Of a stretch of 64,000 nt of DNA, positions 8,748 through 17,479 are shown piece by piece. Within the stretch, counting starts at the first letter, position 1; each line of letters starts with the position of its first letter. The stretch lies in NCBI RefSeq assembly GCF_029223255.1, contig NZ_JARHUC010000003.1, positions 496,001 through 560,000 of the forward strand. The letters run 5' to 3'. The notes beneath the pieces were generated by a model that saw only the letters and a program-made list of their open reading frames with translations, made no database searches and was not told the origin of the DNA. The stretch is from Albimonas marina (GTDB lineage Bacteria; Pseudomonadota; Alphaproteobacteria; Rhodobacterales; Rhodobacteraceae). The translations under genes were made by a program, and so were the position numbers.

Positions 8748-9659
8748 ATGTCCCTTCGACATTGGCTGATCCCCGCCGCGGCCCTGGTCGCGGCGGGAGG
8801 CGCGGTCGCCTGGTGGCTGACCGCGCCCGATCCGATCGACCCGTCCGAGGTCGCGGGCTGGAGCCCCTCTCCCGAGGCCGCGGCGCGGGGGGAGCGGCTG
8901 TTCCATCTCGGCTCCTGCGTCTCCTGCCACGCGGCGCCGGGGGCGGAGGGGGAGGCGACGCTGGCGCTGGCCGGCGGACGGGCCTTCCCGACGGAGTTCG
9001 GGACCTTCCACGCGCCCAACATCTCCCAGGACCCCGACGCAGGCATCGGCGCCTGGACGCCGGACCAGTTCGCCTCGGCCTTCCTGCGGGGCGTGGGAGC
9101 GCGGGGCGAGCATCTCTATCCCGCCTTCCCCTGGCCGTCCTATTCGCGCATGGAGCTGTCGGACGCGCTGGACCTGTGGGCCTATCTCAAGACCCTGCCG
9201 GCGGACCCGACGCCCTCGAAGCCGCATGACGTGGGCTTTCCCTTCTCGATCCGCGCGGCAATCGGGGGGTGGAAGCTGCTCTACCTGAAGCCGGAGCCGG
9301 TGATCGCGGGCCTGAGCGGCGAGGCCGAGGCCGGCCGGCGGCTGGTCGAGGGCATCGGCCATTGCGGCGAATGCCACACGCCCCGCGACGCGCTGGGCGG
9401 GCCGGACTACGCCGCATGGCTCGGCGGCGGGCCGAACCCGGATGGCGAGGGCAGGATCCCCAACATCACCCCCTCTTCGGCGGGGATCGGGGACTGGTCG
9501 GCCTCCGACATCGCCTACTATCTCGAGAGCGGCTTCACCCCGGACTACGACAGCGCCGGCGGCGGCATGGCGGCGGTGGTCGCGGAGACGGCGAAGCTTC
9601 CGCCCGAGGATCGCGCGGCGATCGCGGCCTATCTTAAGGCGGTTCCGCCGGTGGAGTGA
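8748..9659 (+). CDS. Membrane-anchored diheme cytochrome c
   Basis: Predicted periplasmic electron carrier of 303 residues with one N-terminal membrane anchor (residues 7-24) and two cytochrome c domains, heme sites CVSCH (C57, C60, H61) and CGECH (C206, C209, H210), each followed by a candidate Met-bearing segment. It starts five bases after the cytochrome c' stop, so the two are surely co-transcribed. The arrangement resembles the cytochrome c subunits of membrane dehydrogenases, but no dehydrogenase is adjacent, so its partner is probably cytochrome c' or the respiratory chain. Confidence 0.9.
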   Translation: MSLRHWLIPAAALVAAGGAVAWWLTAPDPIDPSEVAGWSPSPEAAARGERLFHLGSCVSCHAAPGAEGEATLALAGGRAFPTEFGTFHAPNISQDPDAGIGAWTPDQFASAFLRGVGARGEHLYPAFPWPSYSRMELSDALDLWAYLKTLPADPTPSKPHDVGFPFSIRAAIGGWKLLYLKPEPVIAGLSGEAEAGRRLVEGIGHCGECHTPRDALGGPDYAAWLGGGPNPDGEGRIPNITPSSAGIGDWSASDIAYYLESGFTPDYDSAGGGMAAVVAETAKLPPEDRAAIAAYLKAVPPVE

Positions 9660-9773
9660 GGGCCGCGAAGGGGGTGCCTCGCCGAGGCGGGGCTCGTCTC
9701 GGGGGGCGCTGCGCGCGAGCGCCCGGGTCTGGGAGGTTGGGAGAGGCTCCGGACTCACCCGGGAACAAGCCCG

Positions 9774-9935
9774 CGCCTGCTCCCCGCAGCCGTCCTTCGC
9801 TGACGATGCCTGAGCGACTCGGCGGGAGGGGGCAAGGACAAGCCCCGCTTGCGCGGGGTCGCTTCGCGATCCTGGACCCCTCCCGCCGAGTCGCTCTTCA
9901 CGGCATCAGCGAAGGACGGCTCCGGGGAACAGGCG
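9774..9935. repeat. Long imperfect inverted repeat (about 58-bp arms)
   Basis: The left arm 9774-9831 is nearly the reverse complement of the right arm 9877-9935: CGCCTG, CAGCGAAGGACGGCT and CCCCTCCCGCCGAGTCGCTC all recur, with a small unpaired segment (TTCAC against A) and a few mismatches. The 45-base centre itself holds CCCCGC...GCGGGG. The element fills a 409-base gap between the diheme cytochrome gene and the convergent kdsA. No gene is supported in the gap. It could be a large bidirectional terminator or two opposed copies of an intergenic repeat. Confidence 0.85.
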
Positions 9936-10068
9936 CTCCCGGCGAGCGTGGGGCCGGGCGCCTGGGGCGACGGTCGGGAGACGGAGGGGCCGGGCGCGCC
10001 GGGTGGGGCGCGCCGCGGGCGGGAGAGCGGCGGCAGGCGCGACGGGGGACGCGGCGCCTGCGCAGGCC

Positions 10069-10914
10069 TCAGATCGCGATCGGGTTGTCCTTGGCGAGGC
10101 GGTCGAAGGCGGCCAGCGTCTCGACCAGCTTCGGCATCTGCGCGAGCGGGATCATGTTGGGGCCGTCGGAGGGGGCCTCGTCCGGGCGCTCGTGCGTCTC
10201 GATGAAGACGCCGGCGATGCCGAGGCTGACGGCGGCGCGCGCGAGCACCGGCGCGAACTCCCGCTGGCCGCCCGACGAGCCGCCGAGGCCGCCGGGCTGC
10301 TGGACCGCGTGGGTCGCGTCCATGATCACCGGGTAGCCGGTCTTGGCCATCGTCGGCAGGGCGCGCATGTCGGCGACGAGCGCGTTGTAGCCGAAGGAGA
10401 CGCCCCGCTCGGTCAGCAGGATCGCGTCGTTGCCGGTCGAGGCGACCTTGGCCGCGACGTTCGCCATGTCCCAGGGCGCGAGGAACTGGCCCTTCTTCAC
10501 GTTCACCGCCTTGCCCGTGGCGCCGGCCGCCAGCAGCAGGTCGGTCTGCCTGCAGAGGAACGCGGGGATCTGCAGGATGTCGACGCCGGCCTCCGCCGCC
10601 ATCGCGCACTGGTCGGGCGCGTGCACGTCGGTCAGCACCGGCAGGCCGGTGCGCGAGCGGATCTCGGACAGCATCTCCAGACCCTCCTCCACCCCGGGGC
10701 CGCGGCGGCCCGAGAGCGAGGTGCGGTTGGCCTTGTCGTAGCTGGCCTTGAACACGTAGCCGACGCCCGCCGCCCGGCAGGCCTCGGACATGGTTCCGGC
10801 GATCTCGAGCGCGTGCTCGAGCCCCTCGAGCTGGCAGGGCCCGGCGATCACGGTCAGCGGCTGGGCGTTGGAGATCGCGAGATCGCCCACGCGCACGGTC
10901 TTGGCATCGGTCAT
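10069..10914 (-). CDS. kdsA: 3-deoxy-8-phosphooctulonate synthase (KDO-8-P synthase)
   Basis: Condenses phosphoenolpyruvate with arabinose 5-phosphate to KDO-8-phosphate for the inner core of lipopolysaccharide (cytosol). The 281 residues match the family, with AGPCQLE at 24-30, FKASYDKANRTS, GRRGPG, TDVHAPDQC and NVKKGQFLAPWDM. The cysteine of AGPCQLE marks the metal-dependent class seen in many proteobacteria. The ATG at 10914 is the only reasonable start. It runs convergent to the cytochrome genes across the large inverted repeat and divergent from the VOC gene. Confidence 0.97.
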   Translation of the reverse strand: MTDAKTVRVGDLAISNAQPLTVIAGPCQLEGLEHALEIAGTMSEACRAAGVGYVFKASYDKANRTSLSGRRGPGVEEGLEMLSEIRSRTGLPVLTDVHAPDQCAMAAEAGVDILQIPAFLCRQTDLLLAAGATGKAVNVKKGQFLAPWDMANVAAKVASTGNDAILLTERGVSFGYNALVADMRALPTMAKTGYPVIMDATHAVQQPGGLGGSSGGQREFAPVLARAAVSLGIAGVFIETHERPDEAPSDGPNMIPLAQMPKLVETLAAFDRLAKDNPIAI

Positions 10915-11010
10915 GAGCGCGTCCTAGCCCGGCTGCGAGGGGCCGTCCAGCGCCTTCGCGCGGCGCGCGCGCCGCGACGCGCCGAGCCGAGGCGCGACAG
11001 GGCGCCCGCG

Positions 11011-11382
11011 ATGATCGACTGGCTGTGCGAGGTGCTGGGCTTCGCCCGGCACGCCGTCCACGCCGACGACGCGGGCGGGATCGCCCATGCCGAGCTGACG
11101 CTGGGCGACGGCATGGTCATGCTGGGCTCGGTCCGCGACACCGCCTTCGGCGCCCTGCAGGGTCCGCCGGGCGACGGTCGGGCGGGGGCGAGCCCCTACC
11201 TGGTTCTGCCGGACGACGCGGAGGTGGAGGCGGCGCACGCCCGCGCCGTGGCGGCGGGGGCCGAGATCGCGATGCCGCTGGAGGCGAAGGACTATGGCGG
11301 CCTCGCCGTCACGATCCGCGATCCGGAGGGCGGGCTCTGGAACCTCGGCTCCTACGATCCGTGGGCCGCCGCCAGGGGGTGA
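11011..11382 (+). CDS. VOC-family protein with short N-terminus
   Basis: A 123-residue protein of the vicinal oxygen chelate (glyoxalase/bleomycin-resistance) superfamily, subgroup starting AMIDWLCEVLGF and containing AHAELTLGDGMVMLGS, PYLVLPDDAE and TIRDPEGGLWNLGSYDPW. Homologues usually carry a first strand of type LRYRDAP before MIDWL; here the upstream in-frame codons read AEPRRDRAP with no start codon before kdsA's own region, so the annotated protein lacks that strand. Either the gene is slightly truncated or an unusual start is used. There is no clear Shine-Dalgarno site. Function unknown. Confidence 0.7.
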   Translation: MIDWLCEVLGFARHAVHADDAGGIAHAELTLGDGMVMLGSVRDTAFGALQGPPGDGRAGASPYLVLPDDAEVEAAHARAVAAGAEIAMPLEAKDYGGLAVTIRDPEGGLWNLGSYDPWAAARG

Positions 11383-11395
11383 GCGTCGCGCCCGC

Positions 11396-12445
11396 TCAGC
11401 CGCGGGCGCCGTTCCAGCCCTGGAACCAGTCCATGAAGCGGGTCAGCCCCTCTTCGAGCGTGACCTTCGGGGCGAAGCCGACCGCGCGCTCCAGCGCCGA
11501 GACGTCGGCCCAGGTGGCGGGGACGTCGCCGGGCTGCATGGGCAGGAACTCCTTGATCGCCTCGCGGCCGGCGAGGCGCTCGAGGATGGCGATCATGTCC
11601 ATCAGCCGCTCGGGTCGCCGGGCGCCGATGTTGTAGATCCGGTGCGGCGCCCAGCTGGTGGCGGGCGTGGGGGCGGTCGCGTCGAAGTCGGGATCGGGGG
11701 CGGCGACGTGGGGGATCAGCCGCGCGACGCCCTCGACGATGTCGTCGATGTAGGTGAAGTCGCGCTGCATGTCGCCGTGGTTGAACACCTGGATCGGGCG
11801 GCCTTCGAGGATCGCCGCGGCGAACTTCCAGTAGGCCATGTCCGGCCGGCCCCAGGGCCCGTAGACGGTGAAGAAGCGCAGGCCCGTCGCCGGCAGGTCG
11901 TAGAGATCCGCGTAGGCGTGGGCCATCAGCTCGTTCGCCTTCTTGGTCGCGGCGTAGAGGCTGACGGGATGGTCGACGCCGTCGCGCTCGGAGAACGGGA
12001 CCTTGCGGTTGCCGCCGTAGACCGAGGAGGAGGAGGCGTAGACCAGGTGCTTCACCGGGCGGCGGCGGCATTCCTCGAGCAGGTTGAGGAAGCCCGCCAG
12101 GTTCGCCTCGCCGTAGGCATGCGGGTTCTCGATCGACCAGCGCACGCCCGCCTGGGCGGCGAGGTTCACCACGTAGGCCGGCCGCTCGCCCACCGCGGCG
12201 TCGAGGGCGGCGGCGAGGCCCGCGCGATCGGCGAGATCCACGGCCCGGAAGCTGAAGCCGGGGCGGCCTTCGAGGCGCGCGAGCCGGGCCTGCTTCAGGG
12301 CGGGATCGTAGTAGGGGACGAGGGCGTCGAGCCCGTGGACCTCGACGCCTGCGTCGAGCAGCGCCTCGGCGAGCGCGGCGCCGATGAAGCCGGCGGCGCC
12401 GGTCAGCACCACCGGCGCGTCGATCCGGTCCCGCCAGTCCGCCAT
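11396..12445 (-). CDS. NAD-dependent UDP-sugar epimerase (UDP-glucuronate 4-epimerase-like)
   Basis: Short-chain dehydrogenase/reductase of 349 residues. The NAD-binding TGAAGFIG lies near residues 15-22, a catalytic Ser/Tyr/Lys set is visible in SSSSVYGGN and LYAATKKANELMAHAY, and RFFTVYGPWGRPDMAYWKF, QRDFTYIDDI and YNIGA are signatures of UDP-glucuronate/UDP-glucose 4-epimerases. These enzymes supply sugars for LPS or exopolysaccharide, in keeping with kdsA nearby. Substrate assignment to UDP-glucuronate rests on overall resemblance to the LpsL/CapI group and is probable only. Confidence 0.9.
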   Translation of the reverse strand: MADWRDRIDAPVVLTGAAGFIGAALAEALLDAGVEVHGLDALVPYYDPALKQARLARLEGRPGFSFRAVDLADRAGLAAALDAAVGERPAYVVNLAAQAGVRWSIENPHAYGEANLAGFLNLLEECRRRPVKHLVYASSSSVYGGNRKVPFSERDGVDHPVSLYAATKKANELMAHAYADLYDLPATGLRFFTVYGPWGRPDMAYWKFAAAILEGRPIQVFNHGDMQRDFTYIDDIVEGVARLIPHVAAPDPDFDATAPTPATSWAPHRIYNIGARRPERLMDMIAILERLAGREAIKEFLPMQPGDVPATWADVSALERAVGFAPKVTLEEGLTRFMDWFQGWNGARG

Positions 12446-12467
12446 GGGGCGCGTCCTTTCCGCTTCG

Positions 12468-12493
12468 CGGACCGCCCGGCGCGGGGCGGTCCG
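12468..12493 (-). terminator. Hairpin between nhaA and the epimerase gene
   Basis: Perfect 10-bp stem CGGACCGCCC / GGGCGGTCCG with a 6-base loop, located after the nhaA stop and just before the epimerase start on the same strand. No T-tract follows. Confidence 0.5.
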
Positions 12494-12530
12494 GCTCGTC
12501 TTCTGCGCCCTGCGCGGGGGCGCGGCCGTC

Positions 12531-13793
12531 TCAGCCGTGGACCTTCTTCACCCCGGTGACCACGCCCGCGATCAGGGAGATCACGGCGGCGAAGAAGCTG
12601 AGCAGGGCGCCCATCTTGGCCGCGTCCTGCACCGGGCCCGGATCGAAGGCGACGGACGCCACGAAGAGCGCGACGGTGAAGCCGATGGCGGCCACGCAGC
12701 CGACCACGGGCAGGTCGATGATCCGCATCCCCTCGGGCAGGCCCAGGCGCATGGGCTTGGCCGCGATCCAGCCCATCAGGGTGATGCCCAGCGGCTTGCC
12801 GATCAGCAGGCCCGCCAGCACCAGCAGGGTCGGCGCCCCGATCGAGGTGAACTCGACGCCCGCATTGGCGAGGCCGAAGAAGAACAGCACCACCTCGACC
12901 GGGCGCTTCAGCCCGTGCTCGATATGGTTGAGCAGGTCGGTCAGATGCTCCTCGGCCTCGGAGAAGATGCCGAAGCTGACGTCGGCATGCGGGATGGTGG
13001 CGACCATCGGCAGCAGGCCGAGCGCGGGGTGGATGCCCGATTCCTGGAACCCGTACCAGCACACCGCCCCGCCGATGGCGTAGGGCCAGAAGCCGAGCTT
13101 GGCGCGGATCCAGGTGGAGTTCGGGCGGTCCTGCTTGCCCCGGTCCATCCGGCGCGGCAGCCAGTTGGCGAGCAGGTAGGTCAGCCCGGCGGCCAGCGCC
13201 GAGAGCAGCAGCCACTGCGGCGCGAGATCGCCCGAGGGGTAGAAGATCGCCAGGATCACCAGGCCCGCCGCATCGTCGGCGATGGCCAGCAGCAGCAGGA
13301 AGCGCACCGCCGGGTGGCCCGCGCCGAACACCATCCGCCCCACCAGGTAGGAGAAGGCGATGTCGGTCGCCGTGGGCACCGCCCAGCCGTGGATGGTGGC
13401 CTCGAAGACCTCCGAGCCCAGCGCGATGGCGAGGCAGACGTAGACCGCGATCGGCCCCAGCATGCCGCCGGCGGTGGCGATCAGCGGGGTCATCGCCTTC
13501 TTGCCGCGCAGGGAGCCGTTCTCGAGCGCGACGGCCTCCCAGACCTCCTTGCCGGCGATGGCGAAGAACAGCGCCATCAGCACGTCGTTGATCAGGTAGT
13601 GCAGGGTCAGGGTGCGGTGGGCGTGGCCCTCGGCGTCATGGTGCAGGTGGCCGATGAAGAAGTCGTCGATCAGCGGGAACTCGACGAAATGGTGGTAGCT
13701 CTCGGGGGAGAGGTTGGCCCAGCCGAGCGCCACCAGCGCGCCGGCGATCAGGAGCAGCGAATACTCCGATACGAAGGACCAAATCTTGTACAT
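12531..13793 (-). CDS. nhaA: Na+/H+ antiporter NhaA
   Basis: Electrogenic sodium/proton exchanger of the cytoplasmic membrane, for pH and salt homeostasis. The 420-residue protein has about 11-12 membrane segments and family motifs LHYLINDVLMALFFAIAGKE, WAVPTATDIAFSYLVG and the ion-binding pair in LLLAIADDAAGLVILAIFYP (adjacent aspartates corresponding to D163/D164 of E. coli NhaA). It starts at the ATG 13793. The 274 bases upstream hold no gene but contain two perfect 16-bp GC palindromes, one at 13973-13988. Confidence 0.95.
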   Translation of the reverse strand: MYKIWSFVSEYSLLLIAGALVALGWANLSPESYHHFVEFPLIDDFFIGHLHHDAEGHAHRTLTLHYLINDVLMALFFAIAGKEVWEAVALENGSLRGKKAMTPLIATAGGMLGPIAVYVCLAIALGSEVFEATIHGWAVPTATDIAFSYLVGRMVFGAGHPAVRFLLLLAIADDAAGLVILAIFYPSGDLAPQWLLLSALAAGLTYLLANWLPRRMDRGKQDRPNSTWIRAKLGFWPYAIGGAVCWYGFQESGIHPALGLLPMVATIPHADVSFGIFSEAEEHLTDLLNHIEHGLKRPVEVVLFFFGLANAGVEFTSIGAPTLLVLAGLLIGKPLGITLMGWIAAKPMRLGLPEGMRIIDLPVVGCVAAIGFTVALFVASVAFDPGPVQDAAKMGALLSFFAAVISLIAGVVTGVKKVHG

Positions 13794-14067
13794 GCCCCGG
13801 CTCCCTCCCGCCTGATCAGGGGCCTCCGTCCGGCGGGCCGGTCCCGGAGGCGCGACGGACTTGGTAGGCGATCCCGCGGGGGGCGGCAATGCACCCGGTC
13901 GCGATTCGGCGTCGCGCCCCTCCGAAACCCGACCGCGGCGCCGGCGCCGCGCGACGCGCCCGCTTGGGGCGGGCCGCGGGCCCGCGGCGCGGATCCGGCG
14001 GCGGCGCGCGGGGCGGGCGGAACCCTGGGCTAGGGGCGCGGCTGGCCGGCCGGGGCGGCGCTCGGGC

Positions 14068-14406
14068 TCAGGCCGGGGGCAGGGCGGCTTCGAGCCGCGC
14101 CGCGATCGCATGCGCGTCGCCCTCGAGCCGCAGGCGCTTGAGGCGGGCGGTCTCGCCGGCCTCGAGCGTCACCGCGGCCCGGGGCAGGCCCGCGACGCGG
14201 GCGACGAGCTTGAGCACCGCGGCGTTGGCCTTGCCGCCCTCCGGCGCGACCGAGACGCGCAGGGCGAGCGCAGGCCTCCCCTCGGCGTCCACCGTCACCC
14301 CGTCCACCCGGTCCCGTCCGCCGCGGGGCGTTGCGCGCACCGCCAGCAGCAGACCCGAGCCGTCAGGAGCGGGCCGCCAGGGGCGGGGCGAGGCGGGATC
14401 GCTCAC
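14068..14406 (-). CDS. DUF167 family protein
   Basis: A 112-residue protein of the YggU/DUF167 family, recognised by the LLLAVRATPRGGRD start, the strand LALRVSVAPEGGKANAAVLK and the short length. The family's role is unknown, but it is almost always next to yggT, as here. GTG at 14406 is taken as start, 11 bases after the yggT stop; no ATG fits the family N-terminus. Translation is probably coupled to yggT. Confidence 0.85.
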   Translation of the reverse strand: MSDPASPRPWRPAPDGSGLLLAVRATPRGGRDRVDGVTVDAEGRPALALRVSVAPEGGKANAAVLKLVARVAGLPRAAVTLEAGETARLKRLRLEGDAHAIAARLEAALPPA

Positions 14407-14417
14407 GCCGGGTCGGC

Positions 14418-14726
14418 TCAGTAGTAGGCCGGGCCCATGAGGTTGTTCGAGATCAGCACCTGCAGCGCCAGGATGCCGAAGATCAGCACCAGCGGCGCGA
14501 GGTCGAGCCCGCCCATCGGCGGCAGGATCGAGCGGATCGGCCGGTAGAGCGGCTCGGTCAGCCGGTTCAGCGTCGACCAGACGGTGTAGACGAAGCGCTG
14601 GCGCAGGTTGATCACGTCGAAATTGATCAGCCAGCTCATCACCGCCTGGATGATCACGACCCACCACAGGAACTTCAGGATCATCAGGAGAATGATGGCG
14701 ATCGAGGTCATCAGGCGGTCATCCAT
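14418..14726 (-). CDS. YggT family membrane protein
   Basis: A 102-residue integral membrane protein with two hydrophobic regions (about 8-30 and 75-95) and the family motifs VMSWLINFDVINLRQR and LTEPLYRPIRSILPP. YggT proteins are implicated in osmotic adaptation and membrane or division-site functions in other bacteria. It is followed directly by the DUF167 gene in the usual order. A second ATG at residue 6 is also possible. Confidence 0.9.
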   Translation of the reverse strand: MDDRLMTSIAIILLMILKFLWWVVIIQAVMSWLINFDVINLRQRFVYTVWSTLNRLTEPLYRPIRSILPPMGGLDLAPLVLIFGILALQVLISNNLMGPAYY

Positions 14727-15100
14727 GCGGCGGCTGCGGAAGCGTTCGGCGACAGGTAGCGGCGGGGGCCTGCCGGATCAACCGCCGCGCGGCGCGAAGT
14801 CCGCCGAGTCGCGGCCCCGATCCCCTCTTTTCACCATGAACTCCGCGCGAGCGACGCAGAATCGCCGTGCAGCGCAGGCTTGGGATGCGACTCGCCGCCC
14901 GCCGGAGCGCGCCCGGCCGGCGGCGGCGGGCGCCTCGACCCCGGCTCACGGGCCCCCTGGCGCGGGTCGGTCGAGCCGCGTCGCGGGCGTCCGGCCGGCC
15001 CCTCCGCGCCGCTGTCGTGACGTCGCCCCGCATTCCGTGCATTTTCCGCGTTCAGGGCCGCTTGACACCCTCCGGGGGCCTGCGTAGGAAGCGCGCCAAC
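14727..15100. other. Intergenic region between yggT and tRNA-Ala
   Basis: No coding sequence is supported in 374 bases. The right end carries the tRNA promoter (15062-15090). The left end must contain the yggT promoter on the minus strand, which I could not pinpoint. Confidence 0.5.
15062..15090 (+). promoter_or_regulatory. Promoter of tRNA-Ala
   Basis: TTGACA at 15062-15067, a 17-base spacer and TAGGAA at 15085-15090 place the start of transcription just before the tRNA. The perfect -35 box with a weak -10 is common for stable-RNA promoters in alphaproteobacteria. Confidence 0.75.
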
Positions 15101-15176
<76 letters not shown>

Positions 15177-15191
15177 ACACCCCGCGCATGA

Positions 15192-15217
15192 CGAGGCCGC
15201 CCCCCGGGGCGGCCTCG
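15192..15217. terminator. Bidirectional hairpin after tRNA-Ala
   Basis: A perfect 12-bp stem CGAGGCCGCCCC / GGGGCGGCCTCG separates the tRNA from the convergent hydrolase gene ending at 15241, followed on the plus strand by CGGCGTTTC. It probably serves both transcripts. Confidence 0.7.
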
Positions 15218-15240
15218 CGGCGTTTCGGGGCGGGCGCGCG

Positions 15241-16230
15241 TCAGGACGGCGCGAGGACGCGGTTGCGCAGGACGCCGATGCGCTCGACCTCCAGCTCCAC
15301 CACGTCGCCGGGCTTGAGGAAGCGCATGTGCTCCAGCCCGCAGCCGTTGCCGACCGTGCCCGAGCCGATGAACTCGCCCGGGCGCAGGGTCTCGGAGGCG
15401 GAGATGTGGGCGATCACGTCCTCGAACTTCCACATCATCTCGCCGGAGCTGCCGCGGCCCCATTCCTCGCCGTTCACCCGGGCGATCATGGTCAGATCGT
15501 AGGGGTCGGGGATCTCGTCGGCGGTCACGAGGCACGGGCCCATCGGATTCGCGTCGTCGAAATCCTTGCCCTTCGCCGGGCCGAGCTGGCCGCCCATCTC
15601 GGCGGTCTGCGCGTCGCGGGCGGAGAAGTCGTTGAAGATCGTATAGCCGTAGATGACCTCGCGCGCGGTCTCCTTCGTCACGTCCTTGCAGGTGCGGCCG
15701 ATGTAGACGCCGAACTCCAGCTCGAAATCCATCAGCTTCGAATAGCGGGGCCAGACCACGTCATGCTCCGTGCCGCAGACCGAGAAGCGGTTGCACTTGT
15801 AGTAGATCGGCTGCTCGTAGAACGTCTTGGGGACGGAGAGGACGCCGGTGCGCTCCATCTCCGCCATCGCCGCCTCGGGGTCCTGGGCGTCCTGGGCGCG
15901 CACGCGGCGGGCGGCCTGGAAGGCCTGCACGAGGTGCTTCTCGAAGCACAGCGCGTCGCGCATCTGGGGCGGCGGCTGGATCGGGGCGAGCAGGCGGACG
16001 GCGGCGCGATCGTGGGTCATCTCGGCGGGCGCGCGCTCGACCACGCCGCGGGCGCGGTCGAGCGCGGCCTCCCCGCCCTCGACCATCGCGAGGACCGAGG
16101 CGAAGCCCTCGAAGCCGGGGCCGTCGAGCTCGGCGTCGGCGGCGGCGAGATCGACGATGCGTGCGTCGCCGTCGATCAGGGCGCCGGCGCGGGGGGCGTC
16201 CTCGCCCGCGACGTAGGTGACCAGCTTCAT
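15241..16230 (-). CDS. Fumarylacetoacetate hydrolase family protein
   Basis: A 329-residue metal-dependent hydrolase or decarboxylase of the FAH fold. The core is visible from LCFEKHLVQAFQAAR through FYEQPIYYKCN and the metal-binding strand MDFELEFGVYIG (acidic ligands), then GYTIFNDFSARD and GPAKGKDFDDANPMGP. Members cleave C-C bonds in aromatic catabolism or act on oxaloacetate or acylpyruvates; the substrate here is unknown. The start at 16230 matches the family N-terminus MKLVTY. It is divergent from the metallo-hydrolase gene at 16391 and may serve the same catabolic block. Confidence 0.88.
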   Translation of the reverse strand: MKLVTYVAGEDAPRAGALIDGDARIVDLAAADAELDGPGFEGFASVLAMVEGGEAALDRARGVVERAPAEMTHDRAAVRLLAPIQPPPQMRDALCFEKHLVQAFQAARRVRAQDAQDPEAAMAEMERTGVLSVPKTFYEQPIYYKCNRFSVCGTEHDVVWPRYSKLMDFELEFGVYIGRTCKDVTKETAREVIYGYTIFNDFSARDAQTAEMGGQLGPAKGKDFDDANPMGPCLVTADEIPDPYDLTMIARVNGEEWGRGSSGEMMWKFEDVIAHISASETLRPGEFIGSGTVGNGCGLEHMRFLKPGDVVELEVERIGVLRNRVLAPS

Positions 16231-16390
16231 GGGGATCCTCCCGTTTCGCGGGCGTCTGGGCCGGCCCGCCTGTCCGGCGCATCGTCGTCGCGCGCCTGTC
16301 GTTGCGCAAGCCTGCCGGCCGGTCGCGACTCGGCTGCGCACGGGGGCCGGGCAGGGTAGAAGGAGGGCGAAGCGGAAGCGGGAGGAAACG

Positions 16391-17398
16391 ATGGCGAAAC
16401 GCGAATTCACGCGGGGCCTGCACGACGTGGGGAACGGCTGCTGGGCCTGGCTGCAGCCCGACGGGGGCTGGGGCTGGTCGAACGCCGGCCTGATCACCGA
16501 CGGCGAGGCGAGCCTTCTGGTCGACACGCTGTTCGACCTGAAGCTGACGGGCGAGATGCTGGCGGCCATGCGCGACGCGGCCCCGGCGGCGGCGAAGATC
16601 GACACGCTGGTCAACACCCACGCCAACGGCGACCACACCTTCGGCAACCAGCTGGTCGAGGGCGCGCGGATCGTGGCGAGCGAGAGCACGGCCGAGGAGT
16701 TCGACCACGTGCCCCCCGCGATGTTCCACGCGCTGATGTCCGACCCCTCGGCGCTGGGGCGGGCGGGCGACTTCGTGCGGGAGTGCTTCTCCCCCTTCGA
16801 CTTCTCCAACATCACCCTGACGCCCCCGACCGAGACCTTCGCGGGCGAGACCGCCCTGAAGGTCGGCGACCGGGAGGTGCGGCTGATCGAGGTGGGGCCG
16901 GCGCACACCAGGGGCGACACGCTGGTGCACCTGCCGAAGGAGCGGATCGTCTACACCGGCGACATCCTGTTCGAGGAGGGGACGCCCATCGCCTGGGCCG
17001 GGCCGCTGACCAACTGGATCGCGGCCTGCGACCGGATCCTGGCGATGGACGTGGACGTGGTGGTGCCGGGCCATGGGCCGATCACCGACAAGGCGGGCGT
17101 GCAGGCGATGCGCGACTACCTCGTCTTCGTGACCGAGGAGGCGCGCAAGCGCTTCGACGCCGGGCTCGACTTCCTCGCCGCCGCCCATGACGTCGAGCTG
17201 GGCGAGCACGCGAAGCGCGGCGCGCCGGAGCGGTTGGTGGTGAACGTCCAGACCCTCTACGACGACTTCGCGGGCGGGGAGCGGCCGGTGCGCGAGGCGA
17301 TCCCCTATTTCGCCTACATGAAGGACCTGCGGGAGAAGTGGGGGCTGGGGCCGGTCCACGCCCATCTGCACGGGCCGGACTGCGGCTGCGGCGGCTGA
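16391..17398 (+). CDS. Metallo-beta-lactamase-fold hydrolase
   Basis: A 335-residue MBL-fold protein; GGAGGAAACG precedes the ATG at 16391. The metal-site motifs are present but the first is altered: THANGDHTFGN gives H-x-N-x-D-H, with Asn in place of the usual second His. The others are GPAHTRGDT, YTGDILF and VPGHGPIT. A Cys/Gly/His-rich tail (HLHGPDCGCGG) ends the protein. Such proteins hydrolyse esters, thioesters or lactones. Its position before a FadR-type regulator and acyl-CoA genes suggests a catabolic hydrolase, with unknown substrate. Confidence 0.85.
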   Translation: MAKREFTRGLHDVGNGCWAWLQPDGGWGWSNAGLITDGEASLLVDTLFDLKLTGEMLAAMRDAAPAAAKIDTLVNTHANGDHTFGNQLVEGARIVASESTAEEFDHVPPAMFHALMSDPSALGRAGDFVRECFSPFDFSNITLTPPTETFAGETALKVGDREVRLIEVGPAHTRGDTLVHLPKERIVYTGDILFEEGTPIAWAGPLTNWIAACDRILAMDVDVVVPGHGPITDKAGVQAMRDYLVFVTEEARKRFDAGLDFLAAAHDVELGEHAKRGAPERLVVNVQTLYDDFAGGERPVREAIPYFAYMKDLREKWGLGPVHAHLHGPDCGCGG

Positions 17399-17479
17399 GG
17401 CCGGGCGCGGCCCGCGCCGATCCGGGCGCGTGCGACGTCGCGCGCAGACGCGGCGATTGACTCGGCGCGCGCCCTGAAT

